From Xanthomonas arboricola (GTDB lineage: Bacteria; Pseudomonadota; Gammaproteobacteria; Xanthomonadales; Xanthomonadaceae): a stretch of 60,087 nucleotides of DNA. Positions 17,170 to 26,520 of this stretch are shown one piece after another (the stretch's first letter is position 1; the number at the start of each line of letters is the position of its first letter). The notes under the pieces were generated by a model that had not been told where the DNA came from, made no database searches, and saw only the letters and a list, made by a program, of their open reading frames with translations. Both the position numbers and the translations under genes were made by a program. The DNA is taken from NCBI RefSeq assembly GCF_003353015.1, contig NZ_QREM01000001.1, forward strand, positions 622,158 to 682,244. Direction: 5' to 3'.

Positions 17170-17660
17170 AAATCACCTTGATCGTCGCCTTCGACCGCAA
17201 CAACGCCATTGGTCGCGATAACGCGTTGCCGTGGAAACTGCCGGACGATCTCAAGCGCTTCAAGGCGCTGACGCTGGGCAAGCCGATCCTGATGGGGCGC
17301 AAGACTGCCCGATCGCTGGGGCGTGCGTTGCCGGGGCGTTTGAACCTGGTGCTGACGCGCTCGGGACAGGTGCCGTTCGCGGACATGCAGGCGGTGGCGT
17401 CGATCGATGCCGCGATTGCGCTGGCCGAGGCGGCCGGCGCGCAGGAGTTGTGCGTGATCGGCGGTGGCGAGGTGTATCGCCTGACGATGGAGCGGGCGGA
17501 TGTTCTGGCCGTTACCGATGTGGACACCGCCGTGGAACGGGCCGATACCTACTTTCCGCCGATCGACCCGGCCGTGTGGGAAGCCGTGCAGCGCGAACAG
17601 CACGCGGCCGATGCCCGACATGCCTTCGCGTTCGACTACGTGGACTATCTGCGGCGTTGA
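17166..17660 (+). CDS. folA: Dihydrofolate reductase
   Basis: A 164-residue enzyme reducing dihydrofolate with NADPH. N-terminal VAFDRNNAIGRDNALPWKLP, seen here in pieces, gives the substrate loop, the catalytic Asp is in LPDDLKRFK, and the NADPH-binding blocks LMGRKTARSLG and IGGGEVYR are intact. It overlaps the small membrane-protein gene and belongs to the lgt-thyA-folA transcript. It converges on sfnR with 113 bases between the stops and no obvious T-run terminator. Confidence 0.93.
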   Translation: MKITLIVAFDRNNAIGRDNALPWKLPDDLKRFKALTLGKPILMGRKTARSLGRALPGRLNLVLTRSGQVPFADMQAVASIDAAIALAEAAGAQELCVIGGGEVYRLTMERADVLAVTDVDTAVERADTYFPPIDPAVWEAVQREQHAADARHAFAFDYVDYLRR

Positions 17661-17773
17661 GGCTGGATTGACCTGCGGTTGCAGCAGGACATGCCGTGCA
17701 TGCGCTGGCCGGCGGCAGGCGCAGATCGCCTTCAATACAGCTGATGCGCAGGCGACCACGATGTCGGCGACCA

Positions 17774-18847
<1,074 letters not shown>

Positions 18848-18950
18848 GGGACGGACTCGTGCATGGGGAGCGGCGGGCGCGAGGCGGCGTCGCGACATCA
18901 CGGCGGGGCGCGGGATCCGACGTGGCCGTGCAGGCGCAGCATCGGCAGGC

Positions 18951-20138
18951 TCAGGAGTAGAAACTCGGTGTCGGCGGTTGCTGGCGCAGCGCCCATTCGC
19001 CGAGTTCGCGCAGCTTGTAATCGACCGGGTCGTGCAGCGTCTGGGTGCGCAGGTTGCGCCAGTAGCGGTCCAGCCGCAGCGCGGCGTGGGTGGCGCGCGC
19101 ACCGGTGACCTCGAACAGCTTGCTGCACACCTCCAGGCCCACGCGCGTGGTGGCGACCTTGGCGGCAGCCACCGCCAATGCGACCTGCGCACGTTCGTCG
19201 CTGCCAAGGGCGTGCTCCTTGCGCCAGGCCGCGTCGAGCAACTCGGCGGCGCGGCCGGTGAGTAGCCGGGCGCTTTCCAGGCCCAGCCAGAACTCGCCGT
19301 AATGGGCCAGGATGTAGGGATCGTCGCTGGCCCGTTCCACCCCGGAGCGGTGCCAGGCACGGGCTTCGGTCAGCGTGTAGCTGCGTGCTTCCTCGAACGC
19401 GCCCTCGGCGATGCCCAGGAACAGATGCGCGAACAGCAGCTGCGCGATCAACGGGCGCAGACAGGCGAACGGCGTGCTCAAGGGGCCGGGGTCGAGCAGC
19501 AGCTCGCTTTCTTCCACGCGCACGCGTTCGAAGGTGGTGCTGCCGCTGTCGGTCTGGCGTTGGCCGATGTTGTCCCAGTCATGGCCCAGCGTGATGCCGC
19601 TGCGTGCGGTGGGGATGGCGCCGATCAGCAGCTTGCCGCTGCGTTCGTCCAGTGCCGAGGCGATCAGCATCTGCGAGTCGAGCGCGCCGGAACAGAAGCT
19701 CTTCCTGCCGGAGAATTCGCGCCAGCCCCCGCACTGCACCGCGACGGTGCGGGTATCCAGCGGATTGAGTGCATTGCCCCAGAACCATTGCTTGCGCGCA
19801 GTCTGTTCCAGCCACGGCTGCCACTGCGCCGGCTGGCCGAACAGGCGCACGGTGGCCAGCATCAGATGATGGAAGCCGAACACGTGCGCGATGGAGCTGT
19901 CGACCCTGGCGAAGACGCGCACGCTCTGCAGCACTTCGCTCCAGCTGGCACCCAGGCCGCCGTACTGCACCGGAATGCTGAGGCCGAGCAGGCCGCTGGC
20001 ACGCAGCGCGTCGCGCTCGGCCTTGGGCGTGCCGCCGCGTGCATCACGCGCGACGGCGGTGCTGGCGAAGTCGGCAGCCAGACGCTGGGCGGTCTGCAAT
20101 GGGGTGGGCAGGGACGGTTGCGGTGGGCGGCTGGTCAT
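18951..20138 (-). CDS. sfnB: SfnB-family acyl-CoA dehydrogenase-like flavoprotein
   Basis: A 395-residue protein of the acyl-CoA dehydrogenase superfamily, in the SfnB/DszC-like sulfur acquisition branch. The N-terminal helical domain, the middle beta domain (GGWREFSGRKSFCSGA) and the C-terminal helical domain (VTGARATHAALRLDRYWRN) can be traced. Family members are FMNH2-dependent oxidases of organosulfur compounds; the exact SfnB reaction is not settled. It lies between ssuB (126-base gap) and sfnR (103-base gap) on the same strand. Confidence 0.8.
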   Translation of the reverse strand: MTSRPPQPSLPTPLQTAQRLAADFASTAVARDARGGTPKAERDALRASGLLGLSIPVQYGGLGASWSEVLQSVRVFARVDSSIAHVFGFHHLMLATVRLFGQPAQWQPWLEQTARKQWFWGNALNPLDTRTVAVQCGGWREFSGRKSFCSGALDSQMLIASALDERSGKLLIGAIPTARSGITLGHDWDNIGQRQTDSGSTTFERVRVEESELLLDPGPLSTPFACLRPLIAQLLFAHLFLGIAEGAFEEARSYTLTEARAWHRSGVERASDDPYILAHYGEFWLGLESARLLTGRAAELLDAAWRKEHALGSDERAQVALAVAAAKVATTRVGLEVCSKLFEVTGARATHAALRLDRYWRNLRTQTLHDPVDYKLRELGEWALRQQPPTPSFYS

Positions 20139-20264
20139 GCGCGATGGCCTTGTCTGGAAACGAAAGGTGGCGTGCCGGCCGACGGGATCGCCGGCATGCA
20201 GGGCAGGCGATCACGGCCGGTGGGGCGCGTCGTCCTTGGCAAGGATCCCGGGCCGGCGCGGCGG

Positions 20265-21023
20265 TCAGAACACATGGATATCGTGCAGCGCCGCGAGCAG
20301 GGTGTGGCGTGCCTGGCGCAGCTCCGGCTGATCGGCCTGGTGATCGCGTGGGCGCGGCGCGTCCAGTGGCAATGCGTACGCAATCGATCCGGGTTGTCCG
20401 CCGATGACGATCGCACGATCGCTCAGATAGACCGCTTCGTCGATGTCATGGGTTACCAGCAGCACGCTGAAGCCGTGTTCGTGCGCCAGGCGCAGCAGCA
20501 GGTCCTGCAACTTGATGCGGGTGAACGCATCGACGGCGCTGAAGGGTTCGTCGAGCAGCAGCACGCGCGGTTGCCGGTACAGCCCGCGCGCCAGCGCCAC
20601 CCGCTGGGCCTGGCCGCCGGACAGCTGCCTGGGCAGCGCGGTGGCGTAATCGAGCAGGCCGACCTCGCTGAGCAACTGCTGCACACGTGGAGATTGCCGC
20701 GCCGCAGCCGGCGACAGATCGCCTTCGTCGGCAAAGGCGACATTGGCAGCGACGTCGAGCCACGGCAGCAGGCGCGGTTCCTGGAAGATGAAGCCGATGC
20801 GCCGGTCGACACCGCGTACGCGCACGCCATCCAGCACTACCTCGCCGGCGTAATCGCGTTCCAGGCCGGCCACGATGCGCAGCAGCGTGCTCTTGCCGCA
20901 GCCGCTGGCGCCGATCAGGCTGGCGATCTCGCCCGGCGCCAGCTGCAGGTCGATGTCGCGCAGCACCTGGCGCGTGCCGAACTGCTTGCCGGCGATGCGC
21001 AGCTGCAGGCCGGTGCCGCTCAT
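20265..21023 (-). CDS. ssuB: Aliphatic sulfonate ABC transporter ATP-binding protein
   Basis: A 252-residue ATPase with Walker A GASGCGKST, Q-loop FIFQEPRLLPW, signature LSGGQAQRVALARGL and Walker B VLLLDEPFSAVDA. The sequence type is SsuB. The start ATG at 21023 overlaps the ssuC stop (ATGA). It energises sulfonate uptake with the permease and Tat/Sec-exported binding protein encoded upstream. Confidence 0.88.
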   Translation of the reverse strand: MSGTGLQLRIAGKQFGTRQVLRDIDLQLAPGEIASLIGASGCGKSTLLRIVAGLERDYAGEVVLDGVRVRGVDRRIGFIFQEPRLLPWLDVAANVAFADEGDLSPAAARQSPRVQQLLSEVGLLDYATALPRQLSGGQAQRVALARGLYRQPRVLLLDEPFSAVDAFTRIKLQDLLLRLAHEHGFSVLLVTHDIDEAVYLSDRAIVIGGQPGSIAYALPLDAPRPRDHQADQPELRQARHTLLAALHDIHVF

Positions 21024-21871
21024 GTGCGGTTTCCAGCGTGGGCGGACACGCTGCGGTTCTGCAGGTTGTCGCGCCAGCGCAAGGTGTGCGATTCGATCGC
21101 CTTGAGCACGCCGTCGCTGAGTTTGCCGAGCAGGGCCAGCAGCACGATCGCACCGATCACGATGTCCGGCCGCGAGGTTTCGCGCCCGTCGCTCAGCAGA
21201 TAGCCCAGCCCGCGGGTGGCCGCAATCAGTTCGGCAGCGACCAGGAACATCCAGGCCAGACTCAGGCTGGTGCGCAGCCCGGTGAAGATGGACGGCAGCG
21301 CCGCCGGCAGCAGGATCCGCCGCACCAGCCGCAGTTTGGACAGGCCGTAGCTCTCGCCCAGCTCCACCAGCGTGCGGTCGACCTGGCGCAGGCCGCTGAC
21401 CCCGCCCAGGTACACCGGGAAGAACGCGCCGATGGCGATCAGGGTGATCTTCGGCGCCTCGTCGATGCCCATCCACAGCAGCAGCAACGGCACCCAGGCC
21501 AGGCTGGGCACCGCGCGCAGCGCCTGGAAGCTTGGGTCCAGCAGGCGTTCCAGCCAGCGGCTCAGGCCGACCCCCACGCCCACCAGCAGGCCGAGCCCGG
21601 CGCCGATGGCGAAGCCGGCCAGCACCCGCAACACGCTGGCGCCGATATGGCTGGCCAGCCCGCGGCCGGCTTCGTCTGCCAGCGTGGTCAGGATCTGGCT
21701 GGGCGGCGGCAGCAGGTAGCGCGGCGTCCAGCCGAGGGCAGAAGCGATTTCGAGTCCGGCGAAGAAGCTCAGCGGCAGCAGCCAACCGAGGCTGCCGGCC
21801 GGCAACCTGAGTCGCAGTCGCGGCGGCGCGCCGGCCAGGGAGCGGGACGCGCGCAAGGAGGTCTCGTTCAT
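21020..21871 (-). CDS. ssuC: Aliphatic sulfonate ABC transporter permease
   Basis: A 283-residue inner-membrane permease with about six membrane segments. The cytoplasmic permease loop reads ELGESYGLSKLRLVRRILLP. The ATG at 21871 starts the SsuC-like N-terminus; the same frame stays open far upstream into ssuA, without meaning. It follows ssuA by 8 bases and overlaps ssuB by 4, so ssuA-C-B are tightly co-translated. Confidence 0.88.
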   Translation of the reverse strand: MNETSLRASRSLAGAPPRLRLRLPAGSLGWLLPLSFFAGLEIASALGWTPRYLLPPPSQILTTLADEAGRGLASHIGASVLRVLAGFAIGAGLGLLVGVGVGLSRWLERLLDPSFQALRAVPSLAWVPLLLLWMGIDEAPKITLIAIGAFFPVYLGGVSGLRQVDRTLVELGESYGLSKLRLVRRILLPAALPSIFTGLRTSLSLAWMFLVAAELIAATRGLGYLLSDGRETSRPDIVIGAIVLLALLGKLSDGVLKAIESHTLRWRDNLQNRSVSAHAGNRT

Positions 21872-21879
21872 CGCCGCGC

Positions 21880-22884
21880 TCAGCCCTGCGCCACGCGTGC
21901 GCGTTGGGCGTAGCCAGGATCGATCAGGGCGGCCAGCACCTTGCCCAGGTCGGTGCCGGGCCGGACCAGGCCTTCTTCCAGCAGGATGGGCGCAGCGCCC
22001 TGCAGCGCCGCCCGCTCGTCGGCACCAATCACCGGATTGCGCAGGTCGGTGCGCTGCAGTTGCAGCGCGGCGACCTGGGGCGACAGGCGGGCCTCGGTGG
22101 CGATCAGTGCGGCAAGTTCGCCGGGGTGCGCGATCGCCCAGGTGCGCGCTTTCTCGTAAGCCTGGATCACCAGTGGAATCTGGTCGGGGTAGGCGGCCGC
22201 GAATCTCTCGCTGACATTCAGGAAGCCGCGGGAGTTGAAGGCGGTGTTGCGGTAGATCAGGCGCGTGCCGGCCTCGATCTGGCTGGCGGCCAGATGCGGG
22301 TCCAGGCCGGACCAGGCGTCCACATCGCCGCGCTCGAGTGCGGTGCGCCCGTCGGGATGCTGCAGATGCACGATCTCCACCGCGTTCTTGCCCAAGCCGG
22401 CCTGCCGCAGCGCGCGCAGCAGGAACAGATGGGCATCGGTGCCCTTGGTCGCGGCGACGCGTTTGCCCCTGAGTTCGCCCAGCTGCCGGATGGGCGAGTT
22501 CCTGCCCACCGCCAGCGCGATCCATTCCGGCCGCGAGTAGATGTAGACGGCCTTGATCGGATTGCCGTTGGCACGCGCCAGCAGCGAGGCCAGGCCGGCG
22601 GTGCTGCCGAAGTCGATGCTGTTGCCGCCCAGGTATTCAAGCGCCCGATTGCTGCCGGACGACAACACCCACTTGACCTGCGTGCCCTGCGCCTTGAGCG
22701 CTTGCTCGAGCCAGCCGAAGTGCTTGAGCACCAGCGAGGTCGGCGAGTAATAGGCGTAGTCCAGTCGCAGCTGTCCGGGGACTGCCGGCCTGGCTTGCGC
22801 GAAGGCGGTGCCGGACAGCAGTGGCGGGGCGCCGAGCGCGACCCCGGCGAGGGTTCCGAGTTTGAGCAGGTTGCGGCGCTTCAT
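21880..22884 (-). CDS. ssuA: Aliphatic sulfonate-binding periplasmic protein
   Basis: A 334-residue binding protein. The N-terminus MKRRNLLKLGTLAGVALG has a twin-Arg motif, followed by a hydrophobic stretch and a cleavage site after GTAFAQA, so export may be by Tat. The mature part has the SsuA pattern (YLGGNSIDFGSTAGLASLLA; GRTALERGDVDAWSGLDP). ATG 22884 is preceded by AGGAG. It lies 11 bases after ssuD and 8 before ssuC. It should capture alkanesulfonates in the periplasm. Confidence 0.88.
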   Translation of the reverse strand: MKRRNLLKLGTLAGVALGAPPLLSGTAFAQARPAVPGQLRLDYAYYSPTSLVLKHFGWLEQALKAQGTQVKWVLSSGSNRALEYLGGNSIDFGSTAGLASLLARANGNPIKAVYIYSRPEWIALAVGRNSPIRQLGELRGKRVAATKGTDAHLFLLRALRQAGLGKNAVEIVHLQHPDGRTALERGDVDAWSGLDPHLAASQIEAGTRLIYRNTAFNSRGFLNVSERFAAAYPDQIPLVIQAYEKARTWAIAHPGELAALIATEARLSPQVAALQLQRTDLRNPVIGADERAALQGAAPILLEEGLVRPGTDLGKVLAALIDPGYAQRARVAQG

Positions 22885-22895
22885 GAGTGCTCCTG

Positions 22896-24059
22896 TCAGC
22901 GCGCCGAGGCGCGCGGCACGATGGTGTTGGCGATGACCTCGCCGAAGGGGCCGCTCAGGGCCTGCCCGGGCAGCGTCTGTTTGACCGCGCGCGGCAGCAG
23001 CGGGAACACCAGCTCGGCGAAGCGGTAGGCCTCCTCCAGATGCGGATAGCCGGAGAAGATGAAGGTGTCGATGCCGAGCGCGGCGTATTCCTCGATGCGC
23101 GCGGCCACGGTCTGCGGGTCGCCGACCAGGGCAGTGCCGGCACCGCCGCGCACCAGGCCGACGCCGGCCCACAGGTTGGGGCTGACTTCCAGATCGGCGC
23201 GGGTGCGGCGCTGACCGCGGCCGTGCAGTGCGGCCATGCGCCGCTGGCCCACCGAATCCATGCGCGCAAACGCCTGCTGTGCGCGCTCCACCGTGTCGTC
23301 GTCCAGGTGACTGATCAGCGACTCGGCCGCCGCCCAGGCCTGCGCATCGGTTTCGCGCACGATCACATGCAGACGGATGCCGAAGGTCAGCGTGCGCCCG
23401 AGCGCGGCGGCCTTGCTGCGCACCGCGGCGATTTTTTCGGCCACCGCTTGCGGCGGCTCGCCCCAGGTCAGATAGGTGTCCACCTGTTCGGCCGCCAGCG
23501 CGTGCGCAGCATCGGAAGACCCGCCGAACCACACCGGCGGATACGGCTGCTGCACGGTGGGATACAGCAGCTTGGCCGCCTTGACCTGCAGATGTTTGCC
23601 GTCGAAGTCGTAGCTGTCGCCGGCGTGGCTGTGGGCGATGATCTCGCGCCAGATGCGGATGAATTCTGCCGAGGCTTCATAGCGCTCGGCATGGTCCAGA
23701 AACACGCCATCGCCTTCCAGTTCGCCGCGGTCGCCGCCGGTGACCAGGTTGACCAGCAGGCGGCCGCCGGACAGCCGGTCGAAGCTGGCAGCCATGCGTG
23801 CGGCCAGCGCTGGCGCCATCAGGCCAGGACGCAGCGCGACCAGAAACTTCAGCCGGCGGGTGGCGTTGATCAGGCTGGACGCGATCACCCACGGGTCTTC
23901 GCAGGAGCGTCCGGTGGGAATCAGCACCCCGTCGTAGCCGAGCGTGTCGGCCGCCACCGCGACCTGGGTGACGTACTCGGCGCTGACCTGGCGTGCGCCC
24001 TCGCTGGTGCCCAGATAGCGGCTGTCGCCGTGGGTGGGAATGAACCAGAACATGTCCAT
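22896..24059 (-). CDS. ssuD: FMNH2-dependent alkanesulfonate monooxygenase
   Basis: A 387-residue luciferase-like monooxygenase. It splits C1 and longer alkanesulfonates into aldehyde and sulfite, using FMNH2 from a separate reductase (MsuE/SsuE). The N-terminus [15 protein letters not shown] and the blocks [30 protein letters not shown] and [17 protein letters not shown] are typical of SsuD. ATG 24059 has GAGGA about 6 bases upstream. It lies between msuE (105-base gap) and ssuA. Confidence 0.92.
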   Translation of the reverse strand: MDMFWFIPTHGDSRYLGTSEGARQVSAEYVTQVAVAADTLGYDGVLIPTGRSCEDPWVIASSLINATRRLKFLVALRPGLMAPALAARMAASFDRLSGGRLLVNLVTGGDRGELEGDGVFLDHAERYEASAEFIRIWREIIAHSHAGDSYDFDGKHLQVKAAKLLYPTVQQPYPPVWFGGSSDAAHALAAEQVDTYLTWGEPPQAVAEKIAAVRSKAAALGRTLTFGIRLHVIVRETDAQAWAAAESLISHLDDDTVERAQQAFARMDSVGQRRMAALHGRGQRRTRADLEVSPNLWAGVGLVRGGAGTALVGDPQTVAARIEEYAALGIDTFIFSGYPHLEEAYRFAELVFPLLPRAVKQTLPGQALSGPFGEVIANTIVPRASAR

Positions 24060-24164
24060 GGGAGTTCCTCGCAACGCCCGCATTGCCTCTGCGGTGTTCG
24101 GTTGGTGAGTTGGTGGCGGCAGCCCGCACCTGCATGGGCGTGGTTGTACCGGGCGATGCCGCGC

Positions 24165-24728
24165 TCAGGCGATCCGCCGCAGCGCGTCGGGACGGGCGCC
24201 GAGCAGGCCGGCGGCACGCTCGGCAGCCAGCTCGATGCGTTGACGCAGGGCCGGATCGACCACGCGGTAATCCTGGAAATCGGCCTCGGTGGCATAGATG
24301 CCGATCGGCAAGGTCAAGGCCTGGAAGAAGGCGAACAGCGGACGCAGTTGGTGATCGATCACCAGTGCGTGCCGTTCGCTGCCGCCGGTGGCCGCGAGCA
24401 GGACCGGCGTGTCGATCAGCGCATTGATGTCGATCAGATCGAACAGGTGCTTGAGCAGCCCGGGATAGGAGCCGCGATACACCGGCGCGACCACCAGCAA
24501 CAGGTCGGCCGACTCGATCTGGCGCAATGCCTGCTCCGCGACCTCATCCAGTTCGCCGCGCCACAGCGCCGCGCCCAGCGGCCGGGCGATGTCGCCGAGC
24601 TGCAGGATGCTGGATCTGATCGCCAGTCGTTGCCCCAGTTCGGCAAGTGTTGCCTCAGCCAAGGCAAGGCTTCGAGAAGGGCGCGAGGTGCTGCCGGAGA
24701 CGGCAACGACATTCAACGGAGTACGCAT
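24165..24728 (-). CDS. msuE: NAD(P)H-dependent FMN reductase (MsuE/SsuE type)
   Basis: A 187-residue flavodoxin-like reductase supplying FMNH2 to SsuD and SfnG. The FMN-phosphate loop is SGSTSRPSRS near residues 10-19, and VAPVYRGSYPGLLKHLFDL matches the NAD(P)H:FMN reductase family. ATG 24728 is preceded by CAGGA. It is the promoter-proximal gene of the seven-gene minus-strand operon; the sigma-54 type promoter ends about 24 bases upstream of the start. Confidence 0.88.
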   Translation of the reverse strand: MRTPLNVVAVSGSTSRPSRSLALAEATLAELGQRLAIRSSILQLGDIARPLGAALWRGELDEVAEQALRQIESADLLLVVAPVYRGSYPGLLKHLFDLIDINALIDTPVLLAATGGSERHALVIDHQLRPLFAFFQALTLPIGIYATEADFQDYRVVDPALRQRIELAAERAAGLLGARPDALRRIA

Positions 24729-24763
24729 GCGTCGGTCCTGTGGTGGCGGTATCGGGTGATCGC

Positions 24764-24778
24764 GCAATGTCCATGCCA
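24764..24778 (-). promoter_or_regulatory. Sigma-54 promoter of the msuE-ssu-sfnBR operon
   Basis: On the minus strand TGGCAT (24778-24773) and TTGC (24767-24764) place the -24 GG and -12 GC dinucleotides with the required 10 bases between them. The consensus is TGGCAC-N5-TTGC; one of the ten conserved positions differs. The predicted transcript would start near 24752, about 24 bases before msuE. A sigma-54 activator gene is the last gene of this operon. Confidence 0.7.
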
Positions 24779-24786
24779 TGCGGATG

Positions 24787-24799
24787 GCAACAGTGTTGC
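24787..24799. promoter_or_regulatory. Perfect dyad, candidate activator site 1
   Basis: GCAACAGTGTTGC has perfect 6-base arms around one central base. It lies about 10 bases upstream of the msuE -24 element. It may bind SfnR or a repressor. The plus-strand reading also fits a -24/-12 spacing, which I think is incidental. Confidence 0.45.
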
Positions 24800-24820
24800 T
24801 GCACAAACAGCGAAGTGGCG

Positions 24821-24835
24821 GCCGACACTGTTTGC
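24821..24835. promoter_or_regulatory. Imperfect dyad, candidate activator site 2
   Basis: GCCGACACTGTTTGC resembles site 1 and shares ACACTGTT when site 1 is read on the minus strand. It lies 35 bases further from the promoter, around -76 relative to the predicted start, a usual place for sigma-54 activator binding. Confidence 0.35.
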
Positions 24836-25163
24836 ATGCCGACAGCGATGCATTCCATCTGACTGCACAGCGGCGGACATGGCAATGGTGCGGCGTCTTC
24901 AAATGTGCCCGAGGCTTATCAGATTTGAGAATGACTTAATGAAGAAAGCCGGCATTGGCCTTGTTTTCAGCGATTCGGCCGTTGCGGCTCATGGCGTTTA
25001 CGCAATGACGAAAACGCGTGCGGATATAAGCGCGCGGAAAATGTTGGTGGAGAAACATCGGATCAGCAATTCGCGCGGAAAACTACCGACAAGACACTGG
25101 ATTCCGCCGACTTTCTCCAGCGCGTCGCAACCTGCAGGTACCGATTCCGCCGATCCGCATCGA

Positions 25164-25178
25164 TGGCACGCAATGTGC
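25164..25178 (+). promoter_or_regulatory. Sigma-54-like promoter of sfnG
   Basis: TGGCACG at 25164-25170 and GTGC at 25175-25178 set GG and GC 10 bases apart. The -24 half is a perfect match; the -12 half has G for the first T. The sfnG start at 25347 would have a leader of about 155 bases. The remaining ~400 bp between this site and the msuE promoter shows no gene; it includes an AT-richer block at about 24921-24950. Confidence 0.5.
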
Positions 25179-25346
25179 GTGCAGTGCTGCGGTGGAACAG
25201 CGTCCGGCGGGCGCCGCGTCTGTTGGCAGTGATGGATTGAATGCTGCAACGCGACCGCCGCAACGTGGCCGTCGCAGTTCCGCCATGGCCCACATACCCG
25301 CATGTGCGCTGTCCGATCCAGCGTCTCTTGAACGAGGAGTTTGCAA

Positions 25347-26450
25347 ATGCGCCATTCAAAAAAAACCGCGCCGCTGACGTTTGCCTACTGGGTACCCAAT
25401 GTCAGTGGCGGGCTGGTCGTCAGCACGATCCCGCAGCGCACCGACTGGCGTCTGGACTACAACGTGCGCCTGGCGCAGACGGCCGAACGGGCTGGCTTCG
25501 ACTATGCGCTTACCCAGATCCGGTTCACCGCCGGCTACGGCGCCGAGCACCAGCACGAGTCGGTGTCCTTCAGTCAGGCCTTGCTGCATGCCACCACGCG
25601 GCTGAAGGTGCTGGCCGCGATCCTGCCCGGGCCATGGACGCCGGCAGTGGTGGCCAAGCAGATCGCCACCATCGATCACATCAGCAACGGGCGCATCGCC
25701 ATCAACGTGGTCAGCGGCTGGTTCAAGGGCGAGTTCGTCGCCATCGGCGAGCCGTGGCTGGAGCACGACGAGCGCTATCGTCGCTCCAGGGAATTCATCC
25801 AGGTGCTGAAAGGCATCTGGACGCAGGACAGCTTCAGTTTCCATGGCGATTTCTATCGTTTCAACGACTACACCCTCAGCCCCAAGCCGCTGCAGAAGCC
25901 GCATCCGGAGATCTTCCAGGGCGGTAGCTCGCGCGCGGCGCGCGACAACGCGGCCAGTGTGTCGGACTGGTACTTCACCAACGGCAATACACCGGAGCAG
26001 TTGCGGCTGCAGATCGACGACATCCAGACCAAGGCCGCAGCCAACGGCCATACCGTCAGGGTCGGCGTCAATGCGTTCGTCATCGCACGCGACACCGAGG
26101 CAGAGGCGCAGGCGGTGCTGCAGGAGATCATCGCGCATGCGCATGTCGATGCGGTCAAGGCGTTCGGCGACGCCGCGCGCCAGGCCGGGCAGGCATCGCC
26201 GGAAGGGGAGGGCAATTGGGCCACCTCCACGTTCGAGGATCTGGTGCAGTACAACGACGGCTTCCGCACCAACCTGATCGGCACCCCGCAGCAGATCGCC
26301 GAACGCATCCTCGCCCTGCAGGACGTGGGCGTGGATCTGGTGCTGTGCGGCTTCCTGCACTTCATCGAGGAAGTCGACTACTTCGGTCGTGAAGTCCTGC
26401 CGCGCGTCCGCGCGCTGGAAGCCGAACGTGCGGGCGTGCCGGTCGCGTAG
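25347..26450 (+). CDS. sfnG: Dimethylsulfone monooxygenase (SfnG type)
   Basis: A 367-residue luciferase-like flavin monooxygenase. SfnG converts dimethylsulfone to methanesulfinate with FMNH2, feeding sulfur into the methanesulfonate route. N-terminal FAYWVPNVSGGLVVSTIPQRT (in pieces), GHINVVSGWFKGEF-like NVVSGWFKGEF and FQGGSSRAARDNAA follow the family pattern. ATG 25347 is preceded by GAGGAG at 7 bases; a TTG at 25341 is less likely. It is divergent from the msuE operon across a 618-bp control region. Confidence 0.87.
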   Translation: MRHSKKTAPLTFAYWVPNVSGGLVVSTIPQRTDWRLDYNVRLAQTAERAGFDYALTQIRFTAGYGAEHQHESVSFSQALLHATTRLKVLAAILPGPWTPAVVAKQIATIDHISNGRIAINVVSGWFKGEFVAIGEPWLEHDERYRRSREFIQVLKGIWTQDSFSFHGDFYRFNDYTLSPKPLQKPHPEIFQGGSSRAARDNAASVSDWYFTNGNTPEQLRLQIDDIQTKAAANGHTVRVGVNAFVIARDTEAEAQAVLQEIIAHAHVDAVKAFGDAARQAGQASPEGEGNWATSTFEDLVQYNDGFRTNLIGTPQQIAERILALQDVGVDLVLCGFLHFIEEVDYFGREVLPRVRALEAERAGVPVA

Positions 26451-26520
26451 CCGATGCACGACCGTGCCGGCAGGTGCTTGCCGAGGCATGGCCCCGGCAT
26501 GCACAGACCAGGCCCGCGTG

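Noticed and set aside
24785-24799. Plus-strand sigma-54 promoter TGGCAA-N5-TTGC
   Set aside because: The spacing fits, but the sequence is a perfect dyad next to the msuE promoter and would leave a leader of over 500 bases to sfnG; an activator site is more likely.
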